DNA of 64,000 bases. Source: Endozoicomonas arenosclerae. Lineage in GTDB: Bacteria > Pseudomonadota > Gammaproteobacteria > Pseudomonadales > Endozoicomonadaceae. The DNA is taken from positions 38,199 through 102,198 of the forward strand of contig NZ_LASA01000053.1 in NCBI RefSeq assembly GCF_001562015.1, given 5' to 3'. The notes beneath the pieces were generated by a model, which saw only the letters and a program-made list of their open reading frames with translations, had not been told where the DNA came from and did not search any database. Both the position numbers and the translations under genes were made by a program. Below are positions 54,634-63,853 of this stretch, piece after piece (position 1 is the first letter of the stretch; the number at the start of each line of letters is the position of its first letter).

Positions 54634-55003
54634 AGAACCCCTCGTATCCTTTGTTTTTATTATTCTGACCAGAGCAATCACTGGCCTTAAAGACCGAATT
54701 ATTCAGACTTCACAAACTTTTGAAATTACTTTTTCAATTAACCATACGACTATTGACTTATATAGACATAAGACAGGTACGCTTCAGCCAGTTCCATTAA
54801 CTGAACAACAAGCACTGAATGACATCTCGGACTATGGAGAGGAGTCTATCGAAACTAAATTGAAAAAAAATTCAAGTTAGTCGGGACAATAGGGAAGGTA
54901 TTCACAGTTTTATGGTGTGGACACAGGCAAATCAAGGGCAGAAGTCACCAGCGCCCACAGATTGAGTGAAGAGATTCAAGCAAATGTCTCCCGAGTCTGC
55001 CTT

Positions 55004-55612
55004 TCAGTTGATACGCTCTAACTGAAAGCCATCAAAATCTCTTTGTCGACTCGGATCAAGGCTCCACCTGCAGTTTTCTGAAAACTGACTGCTCAGGTAA
55101 TCGGCCTGCTCAGGCAAAATCCTGTTACTGTTAACCAGAGCCAGGTATTCAGCAGCATTGGGTCGATAGGGCAAAGCTACCAGAGTCATATCCAGCTCTT
55201 CCAGCAAGCGATCACTCTTGAATTGATTGCATCTTTTGCAGGCCGCCACCACATTCATCCAGTCATCCTGGCCTCCCCTTGACGTGGGCAGGATATGATC
55301 GCGGGTCAAAAACTTGCGTGAGAGAAACTTGCCGCAGTACATGCACTGGTGATTATCACGCTCAAAAAGAGAAGAGTTGGTTAAGGCGGGGTTAGTACGT
55401 GCAGGAAAGATTCGTTTGCCTCCACAGGCAACAATACTGGGTAACTCAATGACCGTCTGGGTGCCCAGCCAGCGGTTATAGCCGCCTCTTACCTTGTAGA
55501 TCACATCTCCCAGACTCCAGCGGATCAGGTCTCTTGAGTAGAGACAGACTGTTTCCTGCCAGGTCAGCCATTCCACCGGCTGTCCGGCGGCATTCAGTCG
55601 CAGAATATACAC
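55004..55612 (-). CDS. HNH endonuclease-domain protein
   Basis: 202 residues starting at GTG 55610-55612, with GGGAG seven bases upstream. The HNH nuclease module is at about 90-145: CMYCGKFLSRKFLTRDHILP with a CxxC pair and the Asp-His, then GGQDDWMNVVAACKRCN with the Asn and a second CxxC. This type (HNH_5, often next to no partner) is common as a stand-alone cytosolic gene in proteobacteria and has no established role; restriction or DNA repair are possibilities. Nothing adjacent suggests a defence island. Confidence 0.88.
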   Translation of the reverse strand: MYILRLNAAGQPVEWLTWQETVCLYSRDLIRWSLGDVIYKVRGGYNRWLGTQTVIELPSIVACGGKRIFPARTNPALTNSSLFERDNHQCMYCGKFLSRKFLTRDHILPTSRGGQDDWMNVVAACKRCNQFKSDRLLEELDMTLVALPYRPNAAEYLALVNSNRILPEQADYLSSQFSENCRWSLDPSRQRDFDGFQLERIN

Positions 55613-56076
55613 AATTCAGCTCCCGTTTTTTCATCCCTGATACAGCCAACTTCACAACATAAAACCCATAAAGATTATATCGGTGAATCATGACCATCTT
55701 TTATTAACTTATCGAAATGAACGGGTCTTGGGAAGGCTGCACCCTCCACGCCTCATGATTAATATTTGAACTTTTGTTCAAAAAAACAACACCTTTAAGA
55801 CAGTCGATTTCAAATCAAAAACACTGACCCCCTCTTTCCTTTTTTCGATATGTAAAAAAATCATAACCTCATCTAATCCGTTGATTTATATCAATGGCTT
55901 ACAGATCAATTATAAATAACATTCATTCCCGCACACAGACTGACTTTAACAATCAGTCGCAGGTTGCCGTATCAACCCTCTCCTGATGCCGAATAAAAGT
56001 GTTTAGAAAACACCCCCTCCAGGCTTCGACACGGCAGTCATTTTTGCTAAACACACACATTAAGACCTTTGTAGTA
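55613..56076. other. Promoter region of porin 1 with FNR-type site
   Basis: 464 bp with no coding feature that I can support. It carries an FNR/ANR-type site at 55881-55894, AT-rich promoter DNA after it (TATAAATAACAT) and a leader of about 150 bases before the porin start. Confidence 0.6.
55881..55894 (+). promoter_or_regulatory. FNR/ANR-type binding site
   Basis: TTGAT-TTAT-ATCAA is an exact match to the FNR consensus TTGAT-N4-ATCAA. Candidate -10 boxes TATAAA (55911) or TAACAT (55917) lie downstream. With the latter, the site is centred about 41.5 bp before the predicted start, the class II activator position. Confidence 0.7.
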
Positions 56077-57228
56077 ATGAAAAAATCTCTGATTGCGAGT
56101 GCGATTCTGCTGGCTTCTGCCGCTACTGGTGCTAACGCTGCCTGGACTTCCCCTGATGGTGCCCTGACCATTGGTGGAGACATTGAAATCAATACTGATG
56201 CTGTTGATGTAAGCAATGGCTCCCAGCGTCCTGAAACAAAAACGATTGATGAAGGCGTCGGTATTGGTGACGATTCACGCTTCAAGCTGGACGTTGAATG
56301 GAACACCAAACTGGAAAACGGCGAATACATCAAGGCCAAGGCTCAGCCTCTGATCCGCACCGACGGCACTATGGCTATTGATGACAGCTTTGTAGCCCTG
56401 GGTGTTCAGGACAGCTGGGAATTCCAGATTGGTCGTTTTGAAGCTATGGAACTGTTCTCTGTAGGTAAAGACACCGCATTCTTTGTTGCGGCAGGCGGCG
56501 ATGTTATCGGTCAGGGCGTTTACTACTACAAAGGTCACGAAGCTCGCGGCCGTCGCGATGGCATGGGCCAGGCTCGTGTAGCCACTCAAGCTGGTAACTG
56601 GACAATGGAACTCTCCAGCGCTTACGGTGACGCAGCAGATATGCTGGCTGGCTCTGAAGACTATCTGAAAGAGCACGGCTTCAATACTGATACAACCTTC
56701 AAGTCTGACGACAGCAGTTTTGTAGTTCGTCCAGCAGTGAACTACACCTCTGACAGCGGTTTCTTCAGCCTGAGTTTTGGTGCTGAATACGACGCCAGCA
56801 ACGGTGACGTGAAAATCACGTCTACCAATGAGAGCACAGGTGCAGTCATGACTTCTCAAGACCTGTCCAAGCGTATGGGTGCCTCTGTAAAGTCTGAGTT
56901 CAAATTCAGCGAAGATCTGGCTGTTCGTCTGAGTGCTGCTCACCAGACTATCAAGGATGTATGGACTGTTTCCCACGTGAACGCCAACTTTGAATACAAG
57001 CGTTTTGGCATGGGCCTGTCCGTAGTAGGTAACGAACTGGATCAGACCGGCACCGAAGACATCTCTTCCTACACCGCTTATGCGGCATACACCATGCCAA
57101 TCATGAGCTTTGACAATGCTACCGTTACTTTCGCTGCTTCCTATTCCGAGACAGATAATGCCTTTGGTATCAAGGACAACAACGAAGAAGTGGCAGCTGT
57201 TCGTGCTCGCATCAACTACTACTTCTAA
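56077..57228 (+). CDS. Outer-membrane porin 1
   Basis: 383 residues from ATG 56077 (a longer frame has no signal peptide). Signal peptide MKKSLIASAILLASAATGANA, then a beta-barrel sequence ending in the aromatic RARINYYF typical of outer-membrane porins. Many alternating hydrophobic strands and acidic loops are visible. It is a close paralogue of porin 2 at 59 kb; both share FQIGR(F/Y)EAMELFSVGKDT and GQGVYYYKGHE. No Shine-Dalgarno sequence precedes either start. The upstream FNR-type site suggests control by oxygen. The transported solute is unknown. Confidence 0.88.
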   Translation: MKKSLIASAILLASAATGANAAWTSPDGALTIGGDIEINTDAVDVSNGSQRPETKTIDEGVGIGDDSRFKLDVEWNTKLENGEYIKAKAQPLIRTDGTMAIDDSFVALGVQDSWEFQIGRFEAMELFSVGKDTAFFVAAGGDVIGQGVYYYKGHEARGRRDGMGQARVATQAGNWTMELSSAYGDAADMLAGSEDYLKEHGFNTDTTFKSDDSSFVVRPAVNYTSDSGFFSLSFGAEYDASNGDVKITSTNESTGAVMTSQDLSKRMGASVKSEFKFSEDLAVRLSAAHQTIKDVWTVSHVNANFEYKRFGMGLSVVGNELDQTGTEDISSYTAYAAYTMPIMSFDNATVTFAASYSETDNAFGIKDNNEEVAAVRARINYYF

Positions 57229-57252
57229 TTCATAGTGTTGTAGTGGTATTAG

Positions 57253-57283
57253 ACCGGAAGCAGAAATGCCTCCGGTTTTTTTA
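57253..57283 (+). terminator. Rho-independent terminator of porin 1
   Basis: Stem ACCGGAAGC (57253-57261) with GCCTCCGGT (57268-57276), one mismatch, followed by seven T. Confidence 0.85.
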
Positions 57284-57292
57284 ATGGCAAAA

Positions 57293-57320
57293 AAAAGCCT
57301 CGATTCCCATCGAGGCTTTT
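57293..57320. terminator. Bidirectional terminator between porin 1 and the YjiH-like gene
   Basis: Stem AAAAGCCTCG with CGAGGCTTTT and an 8-base loop, T-tracts on both strands. It serves the minus-strand YjiH-like gene ending at 57339 and backs up the porin terminator. Confidence 0.88.
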
Positions 57321-57338
57321 GCAGATATCCAATAAGGA

Positions 57339-58700
57339 TCAGAACACCAGATTGGCCACCAGAACAATGACGGGCAAAGTTACCAGTGTTCTTAATACAA
57401 AAATCACCACCAGCTCAAACAGATTCAAAGGCAGTTTACTGCTGAGAATCACAGCTCCTGTCTCGGACATGAAGATCAGCTGGGTTACGGACAAGGCTGC
57501 AATTACAAAGCGGGTCATTTCGCTGCTGATGGATGTAGCCAGAATAGAAGGCACATACATATCAGCAAAGCCAACCAGCAAAGCTTCGGAAGCCTGAGCG
57601 GCTTCAGGTAACTGCATCAGTTCCAGCAGCGGAACAAAAGGAGCACCCAGAATACTGAACAGTGGCGTGTTTTCAGCAATGACCAACCCTACGGTACCAA
57701 TAGCCATTACCGCCGGGAGAACACCAAAAACCATATCCAGAGCATTTCTCAGACCCTGCCTGGCAACATCCGTCAGACTGGTCACTTTAGAAGCTCGCTC
57801 CAAAGCCAGCTCGTAACCGTAGCTCAGGGCAGAGTGCCCTTCTGGAATTAATTCGTCGTCTTTATCACGGGCAGTGCCATCAATATACAGATCCTTCTTG
57901 CGACTCAACGGCGGAATTCTCTGAAGTACAATGGCGGCAATGGCACCTGACAGACAAATAGCCAGATAGAAAGGCACAAACTTATCCTGCAGACCTACCT
58001 GAGTCAGAACCACCAGAGAAAATGAAATACCAACGATAGAGAACATAGTGGCAACCACGGTGGCTTCACGTTCTGTGTACTGCTTGTTCTCATACTGGGA
58101 ACTGGTCAGCATGACACCTACAGTGCCATCGCCCAACCAGGAAGAAAGGCAATCAATAGCAGCACGACCCGGAAGACGGAAAACGGGACGCATGATTTTA
58201 CTCAGCAGAGTGCCCAGCAGCTCAAGAAGACCGAAATTCAGGAGCAGTGGCAGCAACAAACCCGCCAGGAAAAAAGTGACCAGCAAAGAAGGCAACAGAT
58301 CATTGAATACCAAGCCACCGGTATTGGCATTCCAGACAATTTCAGCGCCCAGTTTGTTCTGAGCCATTACAGCAAAAACCGCGCCCAGCACACGAATCAG
58401 CAACCAGGTCGGAGATACATTAAAAAGCCCATTCAACAGATCAGATTTTTCCATAAATCTCGGCTTTACCACTGTACCAATCAGGGACACTACCGCAGAA
58501 AAGCAGAGGACACCGCTGGCCAGTGACAGAATATTATCGCCTAGAACTGCCTTGACCCCCTTGGCCATCAGGGCCAGCGGGAAAGACATGGAACCATCAA
58601 TAAAAACCGGGACTATAAAAAAAACAAGACCCAACAGGGAAGGAATCAGAAACATTAATGTGTTCCGTGATCCGGAGTTGGCCAGAGCTGTGTCGGTCAT
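57339..58700 (-). CDS. YjiH-family membrane protein (nucleoside-recognition/GATE domain)
   Basis: 453-residue polytopic inner-membrane protein with about ten hydrophobic segments. It has the Gate/nucleoside-recognition features DCLSSWLGDGTVGVMLTSSQ followed by YENKQYTEREA, and FADMYVPSILATSIS with MSETGAVILSSKL, matching YjiH of E. coli in length and pattern. YjiH has no firm substrate; transport or sensing of a small molecule is expected. It lies between two porin genes on the opposite strand, which could supply the same solute across the outer membrane. Confidence 0.88.
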   Translation of the reverse strand: MTDTALANSGSRNTLMFLIPSLLGLVFFIVPVFIDGSMSFPLALMAKGVKAVLGDNILSLASGVLCFSAVVSLIGTVVKPRFMEKSDLLNGLFNVSPTWLLIRVLGAVFAVMAQNKLGAEIVWNANTGGLVFNDLLPSLLVTFFLAGLLLPLLLNFGLLELLGTLLSKIMRPVFRLPGRAAIDCLSSWLGDGTVGVMLTSSQYENKQYTEREATVVATMFSIVGISFSLVVLTQVGLQDKFVPFYLAICLSGAIAAIVLQRIPPLSRKKDLYIDGTARDKDDELIPEGHSALSYGYELALERASKVTSLTDVARQGLRNALDMVFGVLPAVMAIGTVGLVIAENTPLFSILGAPFVPLLELMQLPEAAQASEALLVGFADMYVPSILATSISSEMTRFVIAALSVTQLIFMSETGAVILSSKLPLNLFELVVIFVLRTLVTLPVIVLVANLVF

Positions 58701-58974
58701 CGAGCGCTAAATCCAATATTTATTCAAAATAAAGAGTAATTATGTAGGCGCGCGATAATAGCGATTTCTTATGACGACTTGAACTGATGGAAATACCTAC
58801 TCACCGGCTTTGCTTTCAACAGAATTAGCAATCCATTTCAGTCTATTGGTTAATCATTATTTCACGACAAACAATAAGTCTGTCGCGCTGGAAGGCAGTA
58901 ATTCCTAGCGGAAATGGGCAACTGCGACTACGTTTCTTAGTGTTTTGTCCCTTCCTTATATAGATTAATTTGTC

Positions 58975-60123
58975 ATGAAAAAAATTCTGACTGCCAGCGC
59001 TGCTCTTCTGGCAACAGCCGCCGTACATGGTGATTGGACCTCTGAGGATGGAAGCCTGACGATTGGCGGTAACGCTGAGATCAATACCGATTATGTTGAT
59101 GTTGATAAAGCCAAGATTCACCCCAAAGACACTGGGGTGAACGACGGGGGAAAAATTGCTGACGATTCCCGCTTTTTACTGGATGTCCAATGGATTACTC
59201 GCCGTGGAGAGAAGGACTACATAACGGCTAAAGCCCAACCTTTGATTCGTACAGACGGCACTGTTGCCATAGACGACTCTTATCTTGCACTGGGTCAGGA
59301 AAAAATCTGGGAATTCCAGATTGGTCGCTATGAAGCCATGGAACTGTTTTCAGTGGGTAAAGATACCGTTGCCTATATCGCGGCCGGTGCTGACACTATG
59401 GGCCAGGGTGTTTATTACTACAAAGGTCATGAGGGTCGAGGTCGCAGGGATAAAATGGGGCAGGCCAGACTGGCCGGAGAAACCAGTAATTGGGATATCG
59501 AGCTTTCAACCGCCTATGGTGATGCCGCAGACATGCTGGCTGGCTCCAACGACTACCTGAAAGCCCATAACCTGCAGGGTGAATTCAAATCCGATGACAA
59601 CAGCTTCGTCCTGCGTCCAGCAGTCCGGTACACATCCGACAGTGGCTTCTTCAATGTAAGTCTGGGTGCGGAGTTTGATGTCAGCAGGGACAAAGTCCAT
59701 ATCATGGTCGTCAAAGGCGATACAGATGAGACCAGAAAAGAGCTGGCTGAGTATGACCTGTCCGAAAGAGTCGGTGGTGCCATCAGAACCGAGTTCATGA
59801 TTACTGAAGATTTACCCCTTCGCCTGAGCGGTGCCTACCAGAAGCTGAAAGACATCTGGAAGGTTTATCACTTTAACGCAAACTTTGAATACAAGCAGTT
59901 CGGTCTGGGTCTCTCCCTGGTTAAAAATGACTTTGATAATAAAACTTTGGAAGACACCAGCTCCTACGTGCTCTACACAGCATATACCCTGCCCATTATG
60001 GACTTTGATAACGCCACCCTGACACTGGGAGCCTCCTACTCAGAAACTGATAATGCCTATGGCTACAAGGACAATAAGGAAAAGACTGGCGCTGTCAGAG
60101 CCAGAATTAATTATTACTTCTGA
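58975..60123 (+). CDS. Outer-membrane porin 2
   Basis: 382 residues. Signal peptide MKKILTASAALLATAAVHG, beta-barrel body and terminal RARINYYF. Clearly a paralogue of porin 1, with insertions differing mainly in predicted loops (the charged VDVDKAKIHPKDTG loop, and KGDTDETRKELAEYDLSE). No Shine-Dalgarno is visible before the ATG (AGATTAATTTGTC). No FNR-type site was found in its 274-bp upstream region, so the two porins are probably regulated differently. Confidence 0.88.
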   Translation: MKKILTASAALLATAAVHGDWTSEDGSLTIGGNAEINTDYVDVDKAKIHPKDTGVNDGGKIADDSRFLLDVQWITRRGEKDYITAKAQPLIRTDGTVAIDDSYLALGQEKIWEFQIGRYEAMELFSVGKDTVAYIAAGADTMGQGVYYYKGHEGRGRRDKMGQARLAGETSNWDIELSTAYGDAADMLAGSNDYLKAHNLQGEFKSDDNSFVLRPAVRYTSDSGFFNVSLGAEFDVSRDKVHIMVVKGDTDETRKELAEYDLSERVGGAIRTEFMITEDLPLRLSGAYQKLKDIWKVYHFNANFEYKQFGLGLSLVKNDFDNKTLEDTSSYVLYTAYTLPIMDFDNATLTLGASYSETDNAYGYKDNKEKTGAVRARINYYF

Positions 60124-60140
60124 AGACCCGCCATCTGAAT

Positions 60141-60157
60141 GGGGCCCTCTGGGCCCC
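60141..60157. other. GGGGCCC..GGGCCCC hairpin after porin 2
   Basis: Perfect 7-bp G+C-rich stem with a 3-base TCT loop, 18 bp after the porin 2 stop and 9 bp before the EamA stop. It has no T-tract, so it may stabilise mRNA 3' ends rather than terminate by itself. Confidence 0.6.
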
Positions 60158-60165
60158 AACAAACA

Positions 60166-61074
60166 CTACAGCTTTACTGACAAGTTAAACGACCGTTTAC
60201 GAATAACATTACTGAATGCCTCATCATATGCAGCCAGTGCAAGAATAATTAATGCACTCCCTACCATTAACTGAGTTGTGATGACTTCACTCAATACTGC
60301 CGCCCCGAGCCACAAAGCCAGCACTGGAGTAATCAGGGGAATGACTGAAACCAATGCCAGTGAGAGCTGCCTGAGAATCACGAAGTAAGCCACAAACCCT
60401 AATAACGATCCTACTACTGCCAGATAAATCACAGCCCAGAGACTTTGCATGGAAACTTCTGACGGCATACCGCCGTCCATCAGCCACCAGGTAAGAAAGA
60501 AGCCAGGCAAGGCAAAGGTCAAGGAACCAAAAGTTTGTTCCAGAGCATCGATATGGGTTTCTTTTTGCAGATATCGCGTCCCAACCTGACTGATACTGAA
60601 TACCAGGTTTGCTATCAACATCAGACCGATGCCAATAAAAGCGTCTTTTCCCAGTGACCACTGAGAAGCAAACACCACCAGCAAACCCGTGATCGCCAGA
60701 GCTAATGCCAGAATTTTACGGGCAACAAAAAAAGGTTCTTTTAAAACAACCGCTCCCAGTACTCCAGAAATAATGGGCACCATAGCAAACAGCACTGAAA
60801 TCAAACCGGACGGAATGTAGTTGGCCGCCATATAGACCAGCAGCATATTCGGGAACAACCCCAAGCTGGCCACCCAATAAAGTCGCCAGTGTTTGCGTTT
60901 CAGACCGGCAACATGCTTGATCATTGCAATAACTACGGCTGTCAGCAAAAAGGCCAACAGCATTCTTGAAAGCACCGCTGCATAAGCGCTCAAACTGCCA
61001 TTGCTGAGTTTGATTGCCAGAGGCGTAGTAGACCAGATCAGTATCACGGCCAGATAATTACCCAGAACAGGCAT
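60166..61074 (-). CDS. EamA-family drug/metabolite exporter
   Basis: 302-residue inner-membrane protein with ten predicted helices in two EamA repeats (IWSTTPLAIKLSNGS in the first, LVFSISQVGTRYLQKET starting the second). This family exports amino acids, sugars or drugs; the substrate is not predictable. It is convergent with porin 2. Confidence 0.92.
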   Translation of the reverse strand: MPVLGNYLAVILIWSTTPLAIKLSNGSLSAYAAVLSRMLLAFLLTAVVIAMIKHVAGLKRKHWRLYWVASLGLFPNMLLVYMAANYIPSGLISVLFAMVPIISGVLGAVVLKEPFFVARKILALALAITGLLVVFASQWSLGKDAFIGIGLMLIANLVFSISQVGTRYLQKETHIDALEQTFGSLTFALPGFFLTWWLMDGGMPSEVSMQSLWAVIYLAVVGSLLGFVAYFVILRQLSLALVSVIPLITPVLALWLGAAVLSEVITTQLMVGSALIILALAAYDEAFSNVIRKRSFNLSVKL

Positions 61075-61117
61075 TTCCCTTCCCTCGTTGTTACCGCATA
61101 GACCTGTGACTGAAACG

Positions 61118-61147
61118 AAAAAGCCGCAGGCTTGGCTGCGGCTTTTT
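61118..61147. terminator. Bidirectional rho-independent terminator
   Basis: 12-bp stem AAAAAGCCGCAG (61118-61129) with CTGCGGCTTTTT (61136-61147), loop GCTTGG, T-tracts on both strands. It stops minus-strand transcription 24 bases after the small frame at 61172 and may insulate the EamA gene. Confidence 0.9.
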
Positions 61148-61171
61148 TCAAATTTGAATTCGTTCAGCTTT

Positions 61172-61285
61172 TTATTCTTGCTTCTGAATTCTCACCGCAG
61201 CATATCCAATACGTGCTAGCCAGCGACCCGCACAACGCTGTGCAGATGCAATAATGGCAATGACGTGGATAAGATTCGGTGACAT
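61172..61285 (-). CDS. Possible small protein (37 residues)
   Basis: ATG at 61283-61285 gives MSPNLIHVIA followed by a helical, basic C-terminal part (RWLARIGYAAVRIQ) and a stop 24 bases before a strong terminator. The basic amphipathic end recalls DUF1127-type small proteins, though the match is loose. No clear ribosome site precedes it. It may instead be a trailing RNA of the upstream VOC gene or a small RNA ending at the terminator. Confidence 0.3.
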   Translation of the reverse strand: MSPNLIHVIAIIASAQRCAGRWLARIGYAAVRIQKQE

Positions 61286-61405
61286 TCAGTTCAACATATT
61301 TTTATTGTGAATTTGAATACCGGATAGTAACGGTCCCGATAAACTGATTGCAACAGCTGGCAAGGCAAATAATGTTAAATCATCGAAATAACTGCCATCT
61401 GACGT

Positions 61406-61804
61406 TTATTCGATAACGTACTGCTTGAACTCCTCAGAGGGTTCACGGTCTGAATAGATATAAACTGAGTTGCCAATGGGGTCTACGACTGAAAAGCCCC
61501 TGTCACCCCACGGGTGATCTTCCAGAGGCATAGCGACTTCAAGACCTTCTCCCGTTAAACGAACATACTCACTATCGACATTGATTACCTTGAAGTTAAG
61601 CATCACACCAGCTCCGGCAAATACCGGCATAGCCTCCTGTTGCGGCTCGATAAAACTGATTTCGGGGCCATCACGACCGATCTTCAAAGTGACGTACCAG
61701 CCACAGTCAAACACAGGCCTGGCATTAAAATAACGAATATAGAACTCTCTGCACGGCAGGACTTTATCGGTGCAAAAGCAGGTGGATAGTTGAATGGTTT
61801 TCAT
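61406..61804 (-). CDS. VOC/glyoxalase-superfamily protein
   Basis: 132 residues from ATG 61802-61804 (GAGGAAGG upstream; a 23-codon-longer frame begins without a site). It has two beta-alpha-beta-beta-beta units typical of the VOC fold, ending with FSVVDPIGNSVYIYSD, where VDPxGN is the usual final motif. It lacks an obvious complete set of metal ligands, so it may be a binding rather than catalytic protein. Gene stands alone. Confidence 0.8.
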   Translation of the reverse strand: MKTIQLSTCFCTDKVLPCREFYIRYFNARPVFDCGWYVTLKIGRDGPEISFIEPQQEAMPVFAGAGVMLNFKVINVDSEYVRLTGEGLEVAMPLEDHPWGDRGFSVVDPIGNSVYIYSDREPSEEFKQYVIE

Positions 61805-61876
61805 CTGCCTTCCTCGCTTATTCAAGCCATTATGGACTTGCCTGTAATTAATTTCCTGTTGAGATCCTCTCAAAAC

Positions 61877-61940
61877 CCGTTCGGGCTGAGCCTGTCGAAG
61901 TCCAATACAACCCCCCCTTCGACAAGCTCAGGGTGAACGG
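61877..61940. repeat. 63-bp interspersed inverted repeat, copy 5 (reverse orientation)
   Basis: The arms are as in copy 1 but in the opposite order (CCGTTCGGGCTGAGCCTGTC first), with a C-rich centre and one extra base. It lies in the leader region upstream of the VOC gene. Confidence 0.9.
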
Positions 61941-62028
61941 AATCCGAATTTCATCGGGAAGTTATTTTGAGGCAAATCCTAAGTGAATAACTCATACTAT
62001 TGACTCCTGATCTTATCTGCTCAATTTA

Positions 62029-63621
62029 TTACATGGATTCTGCTTCCCCGAGAATCGCTTGCTGTACTGACTCTGAAAGACGTCCCTGGGGAGGCATAAA
62101 CCGGACACGCGCTCTGAGACGTTGTTCCAGAACACTCTTCCCTTTCTCTTTTCGCAGCCAGCCACCCTCACGATTCAGCAGCAATTCAGGTGAAGTTCTC
62201 AGCTCCAGATGACAGGCAGCGCAATACTTCTTCAGCAACGGTAGCTCTGGAGCAACCTGCCTGCTCTTCTTTTCAGATACCACTGAAAAAGATTGTTTCT
62301 CTGTATACGCCTGCCCCTCGGACAGTCTGAGCAATGCCTTGTTTTTATCATCAACAATTAACAACGTACCATCTTTAAGCTCAAGCAATCCAACCGGTGC
62401 CCCCTCTGGACGAACACCAGGTACTTTATTCCAGTGACTGATAACTTCCTGATGCTGAGCTTCACGCTTCATTCCGCCTTCAGAATTAAAGGGATGAGTT
62501 GTCCACTCTGTTGCTGGAGGAATAGGGTCGCGGTAGAAAACCGGTTGATCAGAGAGTATGGGGCGCCCTTTGTCATCCACTTCATAACTGACCAGACGAT
62601 TGCCTGCTACTCGAAAGCCATGCCAGCTGACCAGCAACTTTCCTGCAAGTTGCGGTAGTCTTTTACCCTGATAGTAAATCATATCCAGGGGGGCAACATG
62701 TGGCGGCATCAGACTATAAGGCTCAATATAAACTTCACTCTGGCAGTGCCCCGTGTCAGCTACATCCAGTTGGCGATTCAGGCAGAAAGGCCAGCCATAA
62801 AAACCGCCTTCCTCGATGATATTGATCTCTTCATAAGGTTCATCGTGATCAGGGAAGTCAGAGCTGTTTTCCGCCTGCAAAATGGTGCCACTTTCATGGA
62901 CAGCCAGGGCCATTGAATTCCTAAGTCCCGTTGCATACACCTGGTAGTCCTGATCCCAACGGTGCTTATCCGATTGATAGCGATATAAGCGAAGTCCGGT
63001 TTCAGTCAGCTCCTTGCATTCATCCGACGATTTACGCACATCACAGTTATCCGACCTGGAGCCGACATTCACCAACAAGTCGCCATTGGCCAGAAACACC
63101 ATATTCGTCAATGGATGGAGATAACCATCTTCTGCATAAGGCAGATCGGCAACAACAATTTCCTGCTTCGAAACAGAACCTTTTTCAAGGGACAGACGAC
63201 TGATCTGATGGGCTTCACCCAGATAAATACTGCCATTCGGGCCGTACTTTATGTCATGAGGTAAATTAAGCCCGGTCAGAATACGACGAGCATTCAGCAA
63301 TTTGCTATAGGGGTGCTTTGGATCAAATGTCAGTATCCATAGACTCCCCCTGTCTTTCTCCCACCCCCCCATGTCAGTGACCAGAAGTGCATTTTCTTCA
63401 GAAAGCTCCAAAGCTTTTCTGGGCTTTTTGAGAGGCACACTGTCACTACGGTTCAACACCAGCCCCACACAGAGTGAAGGCATAGTGCCTACTGCCACCT
63501 GGGGGAGCCCATCACATATCCGGTCAGGGAGTGGTGAGTAGCTGGCCCAACTGGAGATGCTCAAAGTCAGGCTGAGTAAAAAGGTAAACAGATTGCGAAC
63601 GGGGAGAGAGGACAACTTCAT
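62029..63621 (-). CDS. PQQ-type beta-propeller dehydrogenase fused to cytochrome c
   Basis: 530 residues. A signal peptide (FTFLLSLTLSISSWA) leads to a six-bladed soluble-glucose/sorbosone-dehydrogenase-like propeller (about 85-440), with NLPHDIKYGPNGSIYLGEAH, GLRNSMALAVHE and GGFYGWPFC as markers. After a linker, CAACH at about 472 binds a single haem c. Such fusions oxidise sugars or alcohols in the periplasm and pass electrons directly to the respiratory chain. It is separate from other genes. Which sugar or alcohol is used, and whether PQQ is the cofactor, are not shown. Confidence 0.82.
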   Translation of the reverse strand: MKLSSLPVRNLFTFLLSLTLSISSWASYSPLPDRICDGLPQVAVGTMPSLCVGLVLNRSDSVPLKKPRKALELSEENALLVTDMGGWEKDRGSLWILTFDPKHPYSKLLNARRILTGLNLPHDIKYGPNGSIYLGEAHQISRLSLEKGSVSKQEIVVADLPYAEDGYLHPLTNMVFLANGDLLVNVGSRSDNCDVRKSSDECKELTETGLRLYRYQSDKHRWDQDYQVYATGLRNSMALAVHESGTILQAENSSDFPDHDEPYEEINIIEEGGFYGWPFCLNRQLDVADTGHCQSEVYIEPYSLMPPHVAPLDMIYYQGKRLPQLAGKLLVSWHGFRVAGNRLVSYEVDDKGRPILSDQPVFYRDPIPPATEWTTHPFNSEGGMKREAQHQEVISHWNKVPGVRPEGAPVGLLELKDGTLLIVDDKNKALLRLSEGQAYTEKQSFSVVSEKKSRQVAPELPLLKKYCAACHLELRTSPELLLNREGGWLRKEKGKSVLEQRLRARVRFMPPQGRLSESVQQAILGEAESM

Positions 63622-63774
63622 ATAATATTCGATACGGCTGATAAAACTTGTTTAGAACTTTCTTTTTTCTTATTGATCAAAGAGAAAGTTTAAACGCTCA
63701 TTCGACATGGAAGGTGAAAATTCAATAATTTCTGCAGTGACCACGTCTTCCACGACAAATGGAAGTCTCTTCCA

Positions 63775-63823
63775 ATATGAAATGAGCCTGAAGAAGGGGC
63801 TGGTTTCTAACATGAAATGAGCC
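63775..63823. repeat. Direct repeat near an IS end
   Basis: ATATGAAATGAGCC (63775-63788) and ACATGAAATGAGCC (63810-63823) are 35 bp apart, just upstream of a transposase-like gene. Repeated subterminal motifs of this kind are typical of transposase-binding sites. Confidence 0.55.
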
Positions 63824-63853
63824 GACTTCAGCACTGTCGTTCATGATGAGGAT

